A DNA stretch of 64,000 bases from Acidimicrobiia bacterium (GTDB lineage: Bacteria > Actinomycetota > Acidimicrobiia > IMCC26256 > PALSA-610), in NCBI GenBank assembly GCA_026002935.1, contig BPGH01000001.1:1537965-1601964 (forward strand). Direction: 5' to 3'. Positions within the stretch are counted from its first letter, which is position 1; every line of letters starts with the position of its first letter. Positions 26,256 to 34,840 of the stretch are shown piece after piece. A program made the position numbers and the translations under genes. The notes under the pieces were generated by a model. The model ran no database searches, had not been told where the DNA came from, and saw only the letters and a list, made by a program, of their open reading frames with translations.

Positions 26256-26972
26256 TCACGCCCGGCCGAGGTACGCCTCCTCGAGCACGTCCGGTCGGGC
26301 GGCGAGCGTACCGGCGTCGCCGTCGTACGCGACCGCGCCCCGGCTCAGCACGTAGGCGCGGTCGGCCACGGCGAGCGCGGCGGGTACGTGCTGCTCGACC
26401 AGCACGACGGCGGTGCCCGTGTCGGCGATCCGGCGGATCGCCGGCAGCAGCTGGCCGACGACGATCGGGGCGAGCCCGAGGCTGCACTCGTCGACGAGCA
26501 GCAGCCGGGGCCGTCCGGCGAGCGCGCGCGCGATCGCGAGCATCTGCTGCTCGCCGCCCGAGCACAGCCCGGCCCGGCGGCCGAGGAGGTCGCGCAGCAC
26601 CGGGAACAGCCCGAGCGCCTCCTCGACGGCGCGCCGGTCGCGCCGGCGCGGGCCGAGCGTCAGGTTCTCGCCGACCGTGAGCTGCGAGAACAGCGCCCGG
26701 TCCTCCGACACGAGCGCGAGGCCGCGGCGCGCCGTCCGCCAGACGGTGGCCGACGCGCGGCCCCGCGGCACCGTCGCGCCGAGCACGCGCACGTCCCCGC
26801 CCGTGCGGGTGACGAGCCCGCACACCGCGTGCAGGGTCGTCGTCTTGCCGGCGCCGTTCGCGCCGAGGAGCGCGACCACCTCGCCCGCGTCGACGCGCAG
26901 GTCGATCCCGTGCAGCACCTCGACGCCGGAGTAGCCGGCGCGCAACCCGGCGACCTCCAGCACGGCCGTCAT
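26256..26972 (-). CDS. livF: Branched-chain amino acid-type ABC transporter ATP-binding protein LivF
   Basis: A 238-residue ABC ATPase: Walker A L-L-G-A-N-G-A-G-K-T-T, signature L-C-S-G-G-E-Q-Q-M-L-A-I-A-R-A-L, Walker B R-L-L-L-V-D-E (here D-E-C-S-L-G-L-A-P as in LivF), and H-loop V-E-Q-H-V. The signature cysteine (CSGGEQQ) is a usual LivF feature. It pairs with LivG to power uptake of amino acids or other small solutes. Its ATG overlaps the livG stop (ATGA). The locus order SBP, LivHM, LivG, LivF is complete. Confidence 0.9.
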   Translation of the reverse strand: MTAVLEVAGLRAGYSGVEVLHGIDLRVDAGEVVALLGANGAGKTTTLHAVCGLVTRTGGDVRVLGATVPRGRASATVWRTARRGLALVSEDRALFSQLTVGENLTLGPRRRDRRAVEEALGLFPVLRDLLGRRAGLCSGGEQQMLAIARALAGRPRLLLVDECSLGLAPIVVGQLLPAIRRIADTGTAVVLVEQHVPAALAVADRAYVLSRGAVAYDGDAGTLAARPDVLEEAYLGRA

Positions 26973-27706
26973 CGCGTCGTCCCGAGGTAGGCGCGGGCGA
27001 CGGCCGGGTCGGCGCGGACCTCGGCCGGGGTGCCCCGGGCGATCACCTGCCCGAAGTCGAGCACGGTCACCTCCTCGCACACGCCGAGCACGAGGTGCAT
27101 GTCGTGGTCGACGAGCAGCACGGAGATCCCGAGCGCGGGCAGGGCGCGCAGGCGCTCGCCGAGCGCCGTGCTCTCCGAGGGGTCGAGCCCGGCCGCCGGC
27201 TCGTCGAGCAGCACGACACGGGGGCGCGACACGATCGCGCGCGCGAGGCCGACGAGGCGACGCGCGCCCGCGGGGAGCTCCCGCGGTCGCGCGTCGCCGG
27301 CGTCCCGCAGGCCGAGCGCGTCGAGCGCCCAGTCCACGTCGACCCTCGTGCGGCGCGGCGCCAGCGCGTCCGCGAGCAGCGACCACCACCGCGTCGGTGC
27401 CGCGGCGACGAGCAGGTTCTCCCGCACCGTGAGGTCGTCGAACAGCTCGACCGACTGGAAGGTGCGCACGAGGCCGGCGCGGGCGCGCGCGTGGGGCGGG
27501 AGGCCGTCGAGCGCGCGGCCGTCGAGCCGGACGTGCCCCGACGCCCCGACGAAGCCGCACACGGCGTCGATGCACGTCGTCTTGCCCGCGCCGTTCGGGC
27601 CGATCAGCCCGACGATCGCGCCGTCGCCGACGTCGAGGTCGACGGCGTCGACGGCCACGAGACCGCCGTAGGAGACCGACAGGCCGCGCACCTCGAGCCG
27701 GCTCAC
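26969..27706 (-). CDS. livG: Branched-chain amino acid-type ABC transporter ATP-binding protein LivG
   Basis: A 245-residue ABC ATPase. Walker A is L-I-G-P-N-G-A-G-K-T-T, followed by R-T-F-Q-S-V-E-L-F-D-D-L-T-V-R-E-N-L, Walker B V-V-L-L-D-E-P-A-A-G-L-D-P and the LivG-type end V-A-R-A-Y-L-G. The signature loop is degenerate (E-L-P-A-G-A-R-R-L-V-G-L-A-R-A; S-G replaced by A-G), which is common in LivG-like proteins. The GTG start overlaps the stop of the fused permease gene, so the operon is translationally coupled throughout. Confidence 0.9.
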   Translation of the reverse strand: MSRLEVRGLSVSYGGLVAVDAVDLDVGDGAIVGLIGPNGAGKTTCIDAVCGFVGASGHVRLDGRALDGLPPHARARAGLVRTFQSVELFDDLTVRENLLVAAAPTRWWSLLADALAPRRTRVDVDWALDALGLRDAGDARPRELPAGARRLVGLARAIVSRPRVVLLDEPAAGLDPSESTALGERLRALPALGISVLLVDHDMHLVLGVCEEVTVLDFGQVIARGTPAEVRADPAVARAYLGTTR

Positions 27707-29661
27707 CGGCGGATCCTCGCGGCCAGCCGGCGGAGGGCACCGGCGACGCCGTCCGGCCAGACGATCGCGACGACGACGAGCGCGAGCCCGCTCACCGCGA
27801 ACTGGTACTCCGGGCTCGACCCGCTCGTCCCGCCGCCGAGCTTCGTGACCACACCGCCCGCGGCGAGCAGGCCGGCGACGATCGCGCCGGTGATCGACGC
27901 GATCCCGCCGAGGTACGTGAGCGCGAGCAGCGCGAGGGCACCGACGACGAGGAAGGCGTCGGGCGACAGCGTGGGGAGCTGGTACGCGAGCAGCACGCCC
28001 CCGAGCGCCGCGAGCCCGGACGAGATCGCGAACGCCGTGAGCTTCGCGGCGGTCACGTTCACGCCGGCGGCCGCGGCCGCCCGTTCGTTGGCGCGCACCG
28101 CGAGCCAACGCAGGCCCGTCGGGCTGCGGCGGAGGTTCGCGACGGCGACGCACGCGAGGGCGAGGAGCACCACCGCGAGCGTCCCGAACGCGGGCCGGAA
28201 GTTGTCGGCGCCGACCGCGGCGAAGCCGAGATCGACCCCGAACAGCGCCGGGGGCGGCACCTCGAGGCCGGCGATGCCGCCGACCGCGCTCGAGTTGAAG
28301 AACAGCTCCTGGATCGCGACGGCCGCCCCCGCGGTCGCGATCGCGAGGGTCATCCCCCGCACGCGCACGGCCGGGACGCCGACGGCGACGCCCACGGCCA
28401 CCGTGACGGCGATCGCGAGCAGCGGCGACCACGGGAACGGGATGTCCGCGTCGGCGGCGAGCTTGGCGGTCGTGAACGCGGCGACGCCGGCGAACGCGTA
28501 CTGGGCCAGCGAGATCTGCCCCACGTACCCGGTGAGCACGACGCTCGACAACGCGATCGTCGCCGCGATCACCGACACGACGATCGCGAGGCGCCACTGG
28601 CTCGACAGGGTCCACAGTCCGGCGACGGCGGCGCCGCCGAGGACGGTCGCCGCGACCAGGGGGTGGCGGGGACTGGGCGACTCGGGGAGCCGCTGCTCGA
28701 CGAGCGCGTCGCGTGCGGGGATCGTGCGGCCGCGCCAGACGATCGCGGCGATGATCACGAGGAACGGCAGCGACCGCTCGACGCCGCCGCGCGGGAGCCA
28801 GCCGGGGATCCAGTCGGCCCGCGTGACGTACGTCAGCACTCCCGACTGTGCCATCCCGATCGCGAAGCCGGCGACGGTCGCGAGGGTGAACGACGAGAGG
28901 CCGCCGAGCAGCGCCGCGGCGAGCGCGGGGATCACGAGCAGGCTCGTCGCGATCGGGTCGAGCTGCTTCGTGATCCCGGTGATCAGGATCACCGACAGCG
29001 CCGACAGCACGGACGCGAGCGCCCAGTTGGCGGCCGCGAGCCGGTCGGGCGCGAGGCCCAGGAGGAGGGCCCCCTTCTCGCTCTCGGCCGCGGCCCGCGT
29101 CGCGAGGCCGAAGCGCGTCCACTGGTACAGGGCGCCGGCCGCGACGGCGATCGTGATCGCGATCGCCGCGAGCGCGAACCGGTTGTTCGGCACCACCACC
29201 CCGAACAGCTCGCGGCTGCCACGGGGGAGGAACGACGTGATCTCGAACGAGGCCGCGCCCGCCTTGCGGAAGCGGAGCCGGGCGAGGTCCTGGAGGTACA
29301 GGAAGATGCCGAGCGACGCGACGACCCGCGCCAGCGGGGGTGCGCTGCGCAGCGGGCGGAAGACCAGCACGTGCTGCAACAGGCCCATGACCGCCGCCAT
29401 GACGAGCACGGCGACGAGCGCGGTGAACACGGTCGGCCGCTCCACGACCGGCACCCGGGCGGGCAGCCCGAGCAGCGGCAGGGCGAGCTCCCCGGTGGCG
29501 CGCAGCTCGTAGTACGCGTACGCGCAGAACATGCCGAGGGCGGCGTGCGCGAAGTTGACGACCCCCGACGCGCGATAGGTGAGCACGAGGCCGAGCGCGA
29601 GCAGCGCGACGACCGCGCCCGCGCCGAGCCCGACGAGCAGCGAACCGAGGTAGTCGTCGAT
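27703..29661 (-). CDS. livHM: Fused LivH-LivM permease of the branched-chain amino acid-type ABC transporter
   Basis: About 650 residues made of two permease halves. The first, LivH-like, has L-T-Y-R-A-S-G-V-V-N-F-A-H-A-A-L-G near its start; the second, LivM-like (from about residue 330), has V-L-T-G-Y-V-G-Q-I-S-L-A-Q-Y-A-F and the long R-W-L-A-V-R-A-N-E-R-A-A-A-A-A-G-V-N loop. Each half has about 8 membrane helices. The start is unresolved: the LivH-conserved D-D-Y-L-G-S-L-L-V-G-L-G-A-G-A begins upstream of the first GTG (29586), with only ATC (29661) or ACG (29664) available just after the SBP stop; GGAG sits 6 nt before the ATC. Confidence 0.85.
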   Translation of the reverse strand: MDDYLGSLLVGLGAGAVVALLALGLVLTYRASGVVNFAHAALGMFCAYAYYELRATGELALPLLGLPARVPVVERPTVFTALVAVLVMAAVMGLLQHVLVFRPLRSAPPLARVVASLGIFLYLQDLARLRFRKAGAASFEITSFLPRGSRELFGVVVPNNRFALAAIAITIAVAAGALYQWTRFGLATRAAAESEKGALLLGLAPDRLAAANWALASVLSALSVILITGITKQLDPIATSLLVIPALAAALLGGLSSFTLATVAGFAIGMAQSGVLTYVTRADWIPGWLPRGGVERSLPFLVIIAAIVWRGRTIPARDALVEQRLPESPSPRHPLVAATVLGGAAVAGLWTLSSQWRLAIVVSVIAATIALSSVVLTGYVGQISLAQYAFAGVAAFTTAKLAADADIPFPWSPLLAIAVTVAVGVAVGVPAVRVRGMTLAIATAGAAVAIQELFFNSSAVGGIAGLEVPPPALFGVDLGFAAVGADNFRPAFGTLAVVLLALACVAVANLRRSPTGLRWLAVRANERAAAAAGVNVTAAKLTAFAISSGLAALGGVLLAYQLPTLSPDAFLVVGALALLALTYLGGIASITGAIVAGLLAAGGVVTKLGGGTSGSSPEYQFAVSGLALVVVAIVWPDGVAGALRRLAARIRR

Positions 29662-29673
29662 CGTGTGCTCCGG

Positions 29674-30975
29674 TCAGCCCGCCAGCTCGCCGACCTGGAT
29701 CCAGTCGCTCACCTGCTCGAGCGCGCCGCCGGAGAAGCGGGCGATGATCTGCTGCGGCGCGCACATCGCGGCGAGCCCGGCGAGCTGCTCGCCGTCGCAG
29801 GTGTACGGGTGGCCCATGAAGCTCGGCACGTCGCGCGCGGCCCGGAACGCCTCGACGACGGCCTCGGGGGTGACCCCGTCGGGCCCGAGGTCGCGCATCA
29901 CGACGTAGAGGTTCATGAGGGAGCGGAACGACACGGTTCCCGCGCCGGGCGCGTCGAGCCCGTCGCCGTAGCGCTCGACGACGGCCGTGTAGAGCGCGGT
30001 GTCGGGGTCGGGGTCGTCGGGCCGGATGGGGCCCTCGACGTTGAAGTAGCGGCCCTCGGCGGCGTCGCCCGCGTCCGCGAGGATCTTGGGCGCGGCACAC
30101 GCCCCGGTGAGGAACAGCGGCGCGGTGACGCCGAGGTCGGCCGCCGCCTGCATCGTCGGCACGCACCCGGTGTCGGCGGTGAGCACGACGATCGCGTCGG
30201 GGGAGCCCTCGTTCGCGGTCGTCACGAGGGGCAGGAAGTCGGCCCCGACGAGCGGCATCGCGACCATCCGGACCTCGACCCCGGCCTCCTCCAGCGCGCG
30301 CCGCCCGTAGGCCGCGGCGTCGTTGATCGGCCCGAAGTCGCCGTGCAGGATCGACACCCGCTTCGCGTCGAGCTCCCGCATCACGTAGTCGGCGAACCCG
30401 AGCATCGCCCCCCACGAGCCGCCGCTGAACTGGAACGAGAGCGGGCTGCGCACCGACGCGAAGCTCACCGGGATCCCGCCGACGTAGGGGATGCCGTTGC
30501 GCTCGAGCGTCGTGATGCCGTCGCCGAACACGTCGATCCCGCCGACGACCGCGACGACGCCGGCGTCGACCATCTGCTGCGCGCACGCCTGCGAGCCCGC
30601 GGGCGAGAACCGGGTGTCGCAGGCGACGAGCTCGAGCGGGCGGCCGCCGACGCCGCCGAGCTCCTCGTTCACGAACCGGACGCCCGCCCGGTCGGCCTGC
30701 GTCAGCTCGGGGAACGCGCCCGCGGCCCCGGTGTCCTGGTTGATGGTGCCGATCCGGATCGGCTCGCCGGAGGCGGTGACCGGCTGCGCCGGGAGCTCGC
30801 CCAGGGTCGTGCCGTCCGGCGCGCAGGTGACGACCGGCACGTCGGGGGTGCACGCCGACGGCGCCGCCGTGGTCGTGGAGCCGCCGCCCGGGGCGGACTC
30901 CTCGCTCTCGCTGCACGCACCGGCCAGGAACACGGCGACGACGGACGCGGCCACGACGCGCAGCGTTGGGCGCAC
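29674..30975 (-). CDS. ABC transporter substrate-binding lipoprotein (LivJ/K type)
   Basis: A 433-residue exported lipoprotein. The signal ends in the lipobox L-A-G-A-C21, followed by a Ser/Thr/Pro-rich linker and a two-lobed type I periplasmic-binding fold: I-R-I-G-T-I-N-Q-D-T-G-A-A-G, V-A-V-V-G-G-I-D-V-F, V-G-G-I-P-V-S-F-A, R-V-S-I-L-H-G-D-F-G. The divergence of the ligand pocket prevents naming the solute; branched-chain amino acids, amides or aromatic compounds are all possible. The GTG start is preceded by GGGAGGGAT at good spacing. First gene of the liv operon. Confidence 0.87.
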   Translation of the reverse strand: MRPTLRVVAASVVAVFLAGACSESEESAPGGGSTTTAAPSACTPDVPVVTCAPDGTTLGELPAQPVTASGEPIRIGTINQDTGAAGAFPELTQADRAGVRFVNEELGGVGGRPLELVACDTRFSPAGSQACAQQMVDAGVVAVVGGIDVFGDGITTLERNGIPYVGGIPVSFASVRSPLSFQFSGGSWGAMLGFADYVMRELDAKRVSILHGDFGPINDAAAYGRRALEEAGVEVRMVAMPLVGADFLPLVTTANEGSPDAIVVLTADTGCVPTMQAAADLGVTAPLFLTGACAAPKILADAGDAAEGRYFNVEGPIRPDDPDPDTALYTAVVERYGDGLDAPGAGTVSFRSLMNLYVVMRDLGPDGVTPEAVVEAFRAARDVPSFMGHPYTCDGEQLAGLAAMCAPQQIIARFSGGALEQVSDWIQVGELAG

Positions 30976-31226
30976 CAGCGATCCCTCCCCCCGGTGAACG
31001 GTGTTCAGCATCGAAGCAGGCCCCGCGCCGCCCGGTCAACCGGGATCGCCGGCCCGACCGGGGTCGCAGCCCGGCTCCCCCCGGGGACGGGGCGGCGGCC
31101 GGACGCGGGGCGGGCGCGCGACCGCCGCCGGGGGCGATCCGGCGCGGGTGGCGCGCGTGGTCGCGTCCCGGGTGCGGTCGTCCCGGCCCGCCGAGCGGAG
31201 CCGGCCCGGGCGGGAGGGGGAGCACC

Positions 31227-32618
31227 ATGGAGGGCACACGGTTCACGACGCGGGCGCGACGCACGCGGTGGGCGGCCGCGACGGCCGCGGCCGTCGCCGG
31301 GCTGTGCGCCGTGCCGACGTCCGCCGGCCCGGCCCGGGCCGGGGAGCTCTTCTCGGTCGAGCGGACGCTGTACCGGGTCGCCGAGGGGACCCACGTCCCG
31401 CGATTCGTCTACGACGCGGCGGGCGACGCGCGCCAGGATCCCGCGTGCCCGCGCTACCCCGGCCTCACCAAGGGCGGCGAGGTCTGGTCGCGGACCTACG
31501 TCGACGGGGCGTCGCAGGTGAAGATCCGGTTCCGGCTGTGGACGCGCTACGACGAGCCGGTCGCGGTCGCGAGGCAGGCGTTCGCGGACACGCACGGTCG
31601 CGACGCGAGCTGTCGCGAGCTCTACGCGGCCGAGGGGTTCCGGAGGACCTACGGCCCGGACCGGCGCGAGGTCGAGGCGCTGGCGTGGGTCGCGTGCAAC
31701 GGCTCGGCGCGCCACAGCCGGTGGTGCGCGCTGATGAAGCTCCCGCCGTCCGAGCGTCCGGCCGGCGTCAACCCGAACCTGAACGAGCGGTGCCGCGCGC
31801 CGCGGTACAACAACGGGCGCTGGCGCGGCCCGGCGACGTACGCGGGCTGGCACGACGCGGACGTGCGCTTCGACGAGGTCGACCTGATCGAGGAGGGCGT
31901 CGACGCGGGCGAGCTGCCCGGCTGGGTGCCGGGGCACGTCTCGGCGACCGTGTTCGTCGACGACTACGAGCAGATGGGCGGCGTGGCGTTCGGGCCCGGC
32001 GGTGAGCAGTTCCACGTCGCCACCAACCCCGACGGCACCCCCACCTACGTCGGCCGCGGCAACGTGACCACCTGGGCGGCCGCCGAGCTCCACGCGGCCT
32101 GGTACGACCACCAGGCCCGCCGGCTCGGCCGGGACCCGGTGCGCAACCCGCGGGCGGCGCACCAGGCGGTGCGCGACCGGATGAACGGCGCCCCGAACGG
32201 GGCGCTCGCCGCCGAGTACGAGCGCGTCGTGACCGCCCTGTGCGCCGCCACGCCGACGATCGCGAGCGTGATCGACGCGCCCGGCGACGCCTCGGGGTTC
32301 GGCCGCCCGTCCGACGTCGCGCTCGACCAGATGATCCGGGGCTGGGTCGACCGGGAGGTGGGGGCGCGCACGGGACGCGCCCGCGACAACTACGTGTGCC
32401 GGGCGCTGCGCGCCGACCCGGCGGTGCGGTCCTTCGCGGCCGCGGGCTGCCAGTACTGGGTGTTCCCCTGGCTGCTGCACCAGCTCTGGGCGAACCCGGG
32501 CTGCATGAACCGGCCGGCCGACCCGATCGCGAACGTCCTCGGCGCGGACCTCGGCTGCGGCCGCCGGGCCCACTTCCAGGGCCTGATGCGGCGGTTCCGC
32601 GACTTCCTGGACGAGTGA
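31227..32618 (+). CDS. Secreted protein of unknown function (463 residues)
   Basis: An N-terminal Sec signal (ARRTRWAAATAAAVAGLCAVPTSAGPARA) is followed by a 425-residue mature domain rich in Trp, Arg and Asp. There are about ten cysteines, in line with extracellular disulfides. Blocks such as W-H-D-A-D-V-R-F-D-E-V-D-L, F-H-V-A-T-N-P-D-G-T and Y-W-V-F-P-W-L-L-H-Q-L-W-A are striking, but I do not recognise a family. A late helical segment (GLMRRFRDFLDE) ends it. The Shine-Dalgarno GGGAGGGGGAG is very strong. It stands alone between the liv operon (divergent) and the leuB leader. Confidence 0.65.
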   Translation: MEGTRFTTRARRTRWAAATAAAVAGLCAVPTSAGPARAGELFSVERTLYRVAEGTHVPRFVYDAAGDARQDPACPRYPGLTKGGEVWSRTYVDGASQVKIRFRLWTRYDEPVAVARQAFADTHGRDASCRELYAAEGFRRTYGPDRREVEALAWVACNGSARHSRWCALMKLPPSERPAGVNPNLNERCRAPRYNNGRWRGPATYAGWHDADVRFDEVDLIEEGVDAGELPGWVPGHVSATVFVDDYEQMGGVAFGPGGEQFHVATNPDGTPTYVGRGNVTTWAAAELHAAWYDHQARRLGRDPVRNPRAAHQAVRDRMNGAPNGALAAEYERVVTALCAATPTIASVIDAPGDASGFGRPSDVALDQMIRGWVDREVGARTGRARDNYVCRALRADPAVRSFAAAGCQYWVFPWLLHQLWANPGCMNRPADPIANVLGADLGCGRRAHFQGLMRRFRDFLDE

Positions 32619-32724
32619 CGCGCGGGGCGGCCGGCGCGGGGCCCGGGGTGCGTGCGGCGCCCCGGCCCGCCCGGCCGGCGGGCGGTTTGCCCCGAGCGCT
32701 CCGGGCGTGCGAAGATGGAGGTCC

Positions 32725-32763
32725 ATGTCGTCACGTGCCGACGCCGTCATCGTCATCGAGTGA
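32725..32763 (+). CDS. leuB-ilvE-cimA leader peptide (12 residues, Val/Ile run)
   Basis: The frame reads MSSRADAVIVIE and ends in TGA. Four consecutive branched-chain codons (GTC ATC GTC ATC) precede the stop. A GGAGG lies 3 nt before the ATG. A 10-bp hairpin starts on the base after the stop and a T-tailed terminator follows. This is the layout of attenuation by tRNA-Val/tRNA-Ile supply, and the downstream enzymes (leuB, ilvE, cimA) are branched-chain pathway genes. Function is inferred from layout. Confidence 0.75.
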   Translation: MSSRADAVIVIE

Positions 32764-32786
32764 GCGAACGCCGTCCCGGCGTTCGC
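32764..32786 (+). promoter_or_regulatory. Leader hairpin directly after the leuB-operon leader peptide
   Basis: The arms GCGAACGCCG and CGGCGTTCGC are fully complementary (10 bp, 3-nt TCC loop). The stem starts on the base after the leader-peptide TGA, exactly as in the leuA leader. A ribosome at the stop codon would cover its 5' arm. Confidence 0.65.
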
Positions 32787-32792
32787 GGCCGA

Positions 32793-32820
32793 CCGTCCAC
32801 GCTCGCGTGGGCGGTTTTTT
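32793..32820 (+). terminator. leuB-operon attenuator (rho-independent terminator)
   Basis: The stem CCGTCCACG / CGTGGGCGG (one G-U pair) has a CTCG tetraloop and a run of six T residues (32815-32820). It lies 88 nt before leuB, after the Val/Ile leader peptide, so termination here would shut off leuB, ilvE and cimA together. Confidence 0.85.
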
Positions 32821-32907
32821 CGTGACCGGGACCGGGCGGCCGGCCGCGGCGACCGGGCCGACCGCACGGGCGGCGGCACCGCAGCGACCAGCGACAGGAA
32901 GGAAGGC

Positions 32908-33903
32908 ATGGGGACCCACCGCGTGGGCGTCATCGGCGGTGACGGCATCGGCCCGGAGGTCGTCGCCGAGGCGCTGAAGGTCGTCGCGGCCGCCGGCGTG
33001 GGCCTCGACGCGGTCCACTACGACCTCGGCGGCGACCGCTACCTGCGCACCGGCGAGGTCCTGCCCGACGCGGTGCTGGAGGAGCTGCGGGGGCTCGACG
33101 CGATCCTCCTCGGGGCGGTCGGCACCCCCGAGGTGCCGCCCGGCGTGCTCGAGCGCGGCCTGCTGCTCCGCCTGCGCTTCGCGCTCGACCTGTACGTCAA
33201 CCTGCGGCCGTTCCGCGCCGGGCCCAACCGCCACAACGACGGCGTCGACTTCGTGGTCGTGCGCGAGAACACCGAGGGCGCGTACGCGGGGGAGGGCGGC
33301 TTCCTGCGCCCCGGTACCCCGCACGAGGTCGCGACCCAGGGGTCGGTGAACACGAGGATGGGTGTCGAGCGGTGCGTCCGGTACGCGTTCGGGCTCGCCC
33401 GATCCCGCGAGCGCCGGCACCTCACGCTCGTGCACAAGACCAACGTGCTGACCTTCGCCGGCGACCTGTGGCAGCGGACCTTCGACGCCGTCGCCGCCGA
33501 GCACCCCGACGTCGCGACCGCGTACCACCACGTCGACGCCGCCTGCATCCACCTCGTCCAGGACCCGGGCCGCTACGACGTGATCGTCACCGACAACCTC
33601 TTCGGCGACATCCTCACCGACCTCGGGGGGGCCGTCGCCGGCGGCATCGGCCGGGCGGCCTCGGCCAACCTCAACCCCGCCCGCACCGGGCCGTCGCTGT
33701 TCGAGCCCGTCCACGGCTCCGCCCCCGACATCGCCGGCACCGGCCGGGCCGACCCCCGGGCGGCGATCGTGTCGGCGGCGATGATGTGCGAATTCCTCGG
33801 GGAGGCCGACGCGGCCGCCCGAATCCAGAAAGCCGTGGACCGGACCGACGATGTAACAGGTACGACCTCGCAGATCGGCGACGCCATCGCCGCCGCGTGC
33901 TGA
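32908..33903 (+). CDS. leuB: 3-isopropylmalate dehydrogenase
   Basis: A 331-residue member of the isocitrate/isopropylmalate dehydrogenase family. Seen are [35 protein letters not shown] and [17 protein letters not shown], plus [13 protein letters not shown]. It oxidatively decarboxylates 3-isopropylmalate to 2-ketoisocaproate, and in the citramalate route also acts on 3-methylmalate. The length is short of the usual 350-360 but matches the actinobacterial type. A Shine-Dalgarno (AGGAAGGA) precedes the ATG. First gene after the attenuator. Confidence 0.9.
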   Translation: MGTHRVGVIGGDGIGPEVVAEALKVVAAAGVGLDAVHYDLGGDRYLRTGEVLPDAVLEELRGLDAILLGAVGTPEVPPGVLERGLLLRLRFALDLYVNLRPFRAGPNRHNDGVDFVVVRENTEGAYAGEGGFLRPGTPHEVATQGSVNTRMGVERCVRYAFGLARSRERRHLTLVHKTNVLTFAGDLWQRTFDAVAAEHPDVATAYHHVDAACIHLVQDPGRYDVIVTDNLFGDILTDLGGAVAGGIGRAASANLNPARTGPSLFEPVHGSAPDIAGTGRADPRAAIVSAAMMCEFLGEADAAARIQKAVDRTDDVTGTTSQIGDAIAAAC

Positions 33904-33922
33904 GAGGGACGAGGAGCAGGCC

Positions 33923-34840
33923 ATGCCCATCACCCCCACCGAGAAGATCTGGATGAACGGCGAGCTGATCCCCTGGGAAGAGGCCCGCATCCACGTCCTC
34001 ACGCACACGCTCCACTACGGCACCGGCGTGTTCGAGGGCATCCGCGCGTACGAGACCGACGCCGGCCCGGCCGTGTTCCGCCTGACCGACCACGTCGTGC
34101 GGCTGTTCAACTCGGCGCGGATCATGATGATGGAGATCCCCTACACGGTCGACGAGATCGTGCAGGCGGTGAAGGACACGGTGCGGGCGACCGGCCTGCC
34201 GTCGTGCTACATCCGCCCGATCGCCTTCTACGGCTACGGCGAGATGGGGCTCAACACGATCCCGTGCCGCGTCGACGTCGCGATCGCCTGCTGGCCGTGG
34301 GGCGCGTACCTCGGCGACGACGCGCTCACCAAGGGCGTCCGGATGAAGACGTCGTCGTGGGTGCGCCACGACCACAACATCATGCCGCCGCTGTCGAAGA
34401 CGACCGGCAACTACGTGAACTCGTCGCTCGCCAAGGTCGAGGCGATCAAGGCGGGATACGACGAGGCGGTCATGCTCAACCCGCAGGGCCTGGTGTCGGA
34501 GTGCACGGGCGAGAACATCTTCGCGGCGCGCGGCGGCGTCCTCGTGACGCCGCCGCTGTCCGCGGGGGCGCTCCCGGGCATCACCCAGGACTCGGTCGTC
34601 ACGATCGCGCGTGACCACGGGTTCGAGGTGCGGGTCGCGGACCTCACGCGAAGCGACCTCTACATCTGCGAGGAGATGTTCGTGTGCGGCACCGCGGCGG
34701 AGGTGAGCGCGGTCAACTCGGTCGACGACCGGCCGATCCCGTGCCCCGGCCCGATGACCACGGCGATCGCCGAGGAGTTCGGGCGCGCGGTCCGCGGCCA
34801 GGTCGGCCGGTACAAGGAGTGGTGCGAGCATGTCGGCTGA
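33923..34840 (+). CDS. ilvE: Branched-chain amino acid aminotransferase
   Basis: A 305-residue fold-type IV PLP enzyme. Signature: [13 protein letters not shown] near the N-terminus, the Schiff-base lysine K171 in S-S-L-A-K-V-E-A, and the cofactor phosphate region [11 protein letters not shown]. It adds the amino group to the 2-keto acids of leucine, isoleucine and valine. It lies 19 nt downstream of leuB, with GGACGAGGAG upstream of its ATG, and overlaps cimA by 11 nt. Confidence 0.92.
   Translation: MPITPTEKIWMNGELIPWEEARIHVLTHTLHYGTGVFEGIRAYETDAGPAVFRLTDHVVRLFNSARIMMMEIPYTVDEIVQAVKDTVRATGLPSCYIRPIAFYGYGEMGLNTIPCRVDVAIACWPWGAYLGDDALTKGVRMKTSSWVRHDHNIMPPLSKTTGNYVNSSLAKVEAIKAGYDEAVMLNPQGLVSECTGENIFAARGGVLVTPPLSAGALPGITQDSVVTIARDHGFEVRVADLTRSDLYICEEMFVCGTAAEVSAVNSVDDRPIPCPGPMTTAIAEEFGRAVRGQVGRYKEWCEHVG

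Noticed and set aside
26969..31264. Single 1431-codon minus-strand frame spanning the liv locus
   Set aside because: Only its end (livG) is in the true frame; the rest is an out-of-frame reading of the permease and SBP genes.
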